A stretch of 12,642 nucleotides of DNA, taken from Bacteroidales bacterium UBA6360 (GTDB taxonomy: Bacteria; Bacteroidota; Bacteroidia; Bacteroidales; UBA932). The translations under genes and the position numbers were made by a program. Under the pieces are notes generated by a model. It saw nothing but the letters and a program-made list of their open reading frames with translations. It did no database searches and was not told the origin of the DNA. Location: assembly GCA_002440085.1 (NCBI GenBank), contig DJRM01000131.1, positions 1 to 12,642 on the forward strand. Direction: 5' to 3'. Each line of letters begins with the position of its first letter. Within the stretch, counting starts at the first letter, position 1. Shown here in pieces: positions 12,173-12,642 of the stretch.

Positions 12173-12531
12173 GAAATTCGGATTATAGGCTGTCTCCGGA
12201 AGAAAGGGCGGCTCTCAGAGATGTTGATGTTTCTGAGAAAGAGGGATTTGTGCCGGCTGAAACCGTGCTCTCGAGAGAAGTGGGGGCTCACGGCACGGCG
12301 GAGCGTGAAGCTTTTGACGCGAAGGCCCGGGCGTGGTATTATGGCGAGGTGCTTAGAGAACGTCGCAAGGAGCTTGGACTGACTCAGAAAGAATTGGCGG
12401 ACAATGTCGGCTGCAAAAGGACTTACATTAACCGGATCGAACATGGCGAGACCGATATGCAGTTGTCGTCTTTTATCCGCCTTGCAGATGCGCTGGGACT
12501 CAGCCTGAGGCTTGAAGTCAGCCTTGCTTAG
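12169..12531 (+). CDS. higA: HigA-type XRE helix-turn-helix antitoxin
   Basis: Predicted 120 residues. The N-terminal 58 residues (RLSPEERAALRDVD ... AEREAFDAKARAWYY) are variable and charged and probably contact the toxin. Residues about 60-112 form a Cro/C1-type helix-turn-helix: LRERRKELGLTQKELADNVG, then CKRTYINRIEHGETDMQLSS, then FIRLADALGL, with the recognition helix at TYINRIEHG. It should bind HigB and repress the promoter at 11805-11836. The start at 12169 overlaps the toxin stop (ATGA) and is preceded by AAGGAGG. The in-frame ATG at 12091 would extend the protein over the toxin gene with no homologous sequence. Palindromic repeat copy 3 lies 23 bases after its stop. Confidence 0.9.
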   Translation: MRNSDYRLSPEERAALRDVDVSEKEGFVPAETVLSREVGAHGTAEREAFDAKARAWYYGEVLRERRKELGLTQKELADNVGCKRTYINRIEHGETDMQLSSFIRLADALGLSLRLEVSLA

Positions 12532-12554
12532 CGCTTGGTCGTATGCCAAAAGTG

Positions 12555-12605
12555 AAGAACTTGGGCTAAATCGATGAAAAAATCGTCGATTTAGCCCAAG
12601 TTCTT
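12555..12605. repeat. Palindromic repeat copy 3, after higA
   Basis: Perfect 20-base arms (12555-12574 and 12586-12605) around an 11-base loop (12575-12585). It shares ACTTGGGCTAAATCGA with copy 2 and GGGCTAAATCGATGAAAAA with copy 1. There is only a poor T-tract after it, so terminator function is less clear here than for copy 1. Confidence 0.92.
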
Positions 12606-12642
12606 AATGCGCGGGATGAAAATGTCAGTCGGTCGGGAGGTC

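Noticed and set aside
1..12642. CRISPR array, tRNA, rRNA or insertion-sequence transposase
   Set aside because: No regularly spaced direct repeats, no tRNA-like cloverleaf with a CCA-type end, no rRNA sequence and no transposase or integrase motifs were found.

Overview
The window looks like chromosomal DNA from a Bacteroidales-type member of the Bacteroidota. The evidence is the repeated promoter signature of that phylum (TTG/TTTG, then 19-21 bp, then TAnnTTTG), a scarcity of Shine-Dalgarno sites, ribosomal protein bS16 with a long Ala/Lys/Glu tail, and families typical of the phylum (DUF4271 next to hemD and rnpA, and a 1033-residue DUF2723 protein). I cannot name the genus.

Layout. Positions 1-1189 (+) carry the end of dapD and then dapF, two steps of the diaminopimelate/lysine pathway. 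A DUF975-type membrane protein follows (1245-1904, +). It converges on a rpsP-rimM operon (3038-1939, -) driven by a clear promoter at 3101-3131. Divergent from that operon are a secreted DUF2147 protein and yidD (3243-4003, +). These converge on a minus-strand cluster read from 6434 down to 4190: yciH/SUI1, DUF4271 membrane protein, hemD and rnpA. A bidirectional terminator overlaps the end of rnpA. Two overlapping divergent promoters at about 6471-6505 separate this cluster from the large DUF2723 membrane protein (6577-9678, +), a candidate protein O-mannosyltransferase.

From about 9680 the character changes to accessory DNA. A ParD/ParE-type toxin-antitoxin pair (9941-10481) is followed by a roughly 400-base stretch with no convincing gene but with a good orphan promoter and hairpins. 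Next come three small AT-rich genes of unknown function: one possibly dsRBD-like, one lipoprotein and one membrane protein. A HigB/HigA-type pair (11840-12531) closes the region.

The most striking feature is a family of three near-identical long palindromes at 9695-9747, 10470-10514 and 12555-12605. All have 11-nt loops, and their outer arms differ between copies in a base-paired (covarying) way. They sit right after the DUF2723 gene, at the stop codon of parE and right after higA, so they bracket both toxin-antitoxin modules. They may be terminators, a REP-like mobile palindrome, or both.
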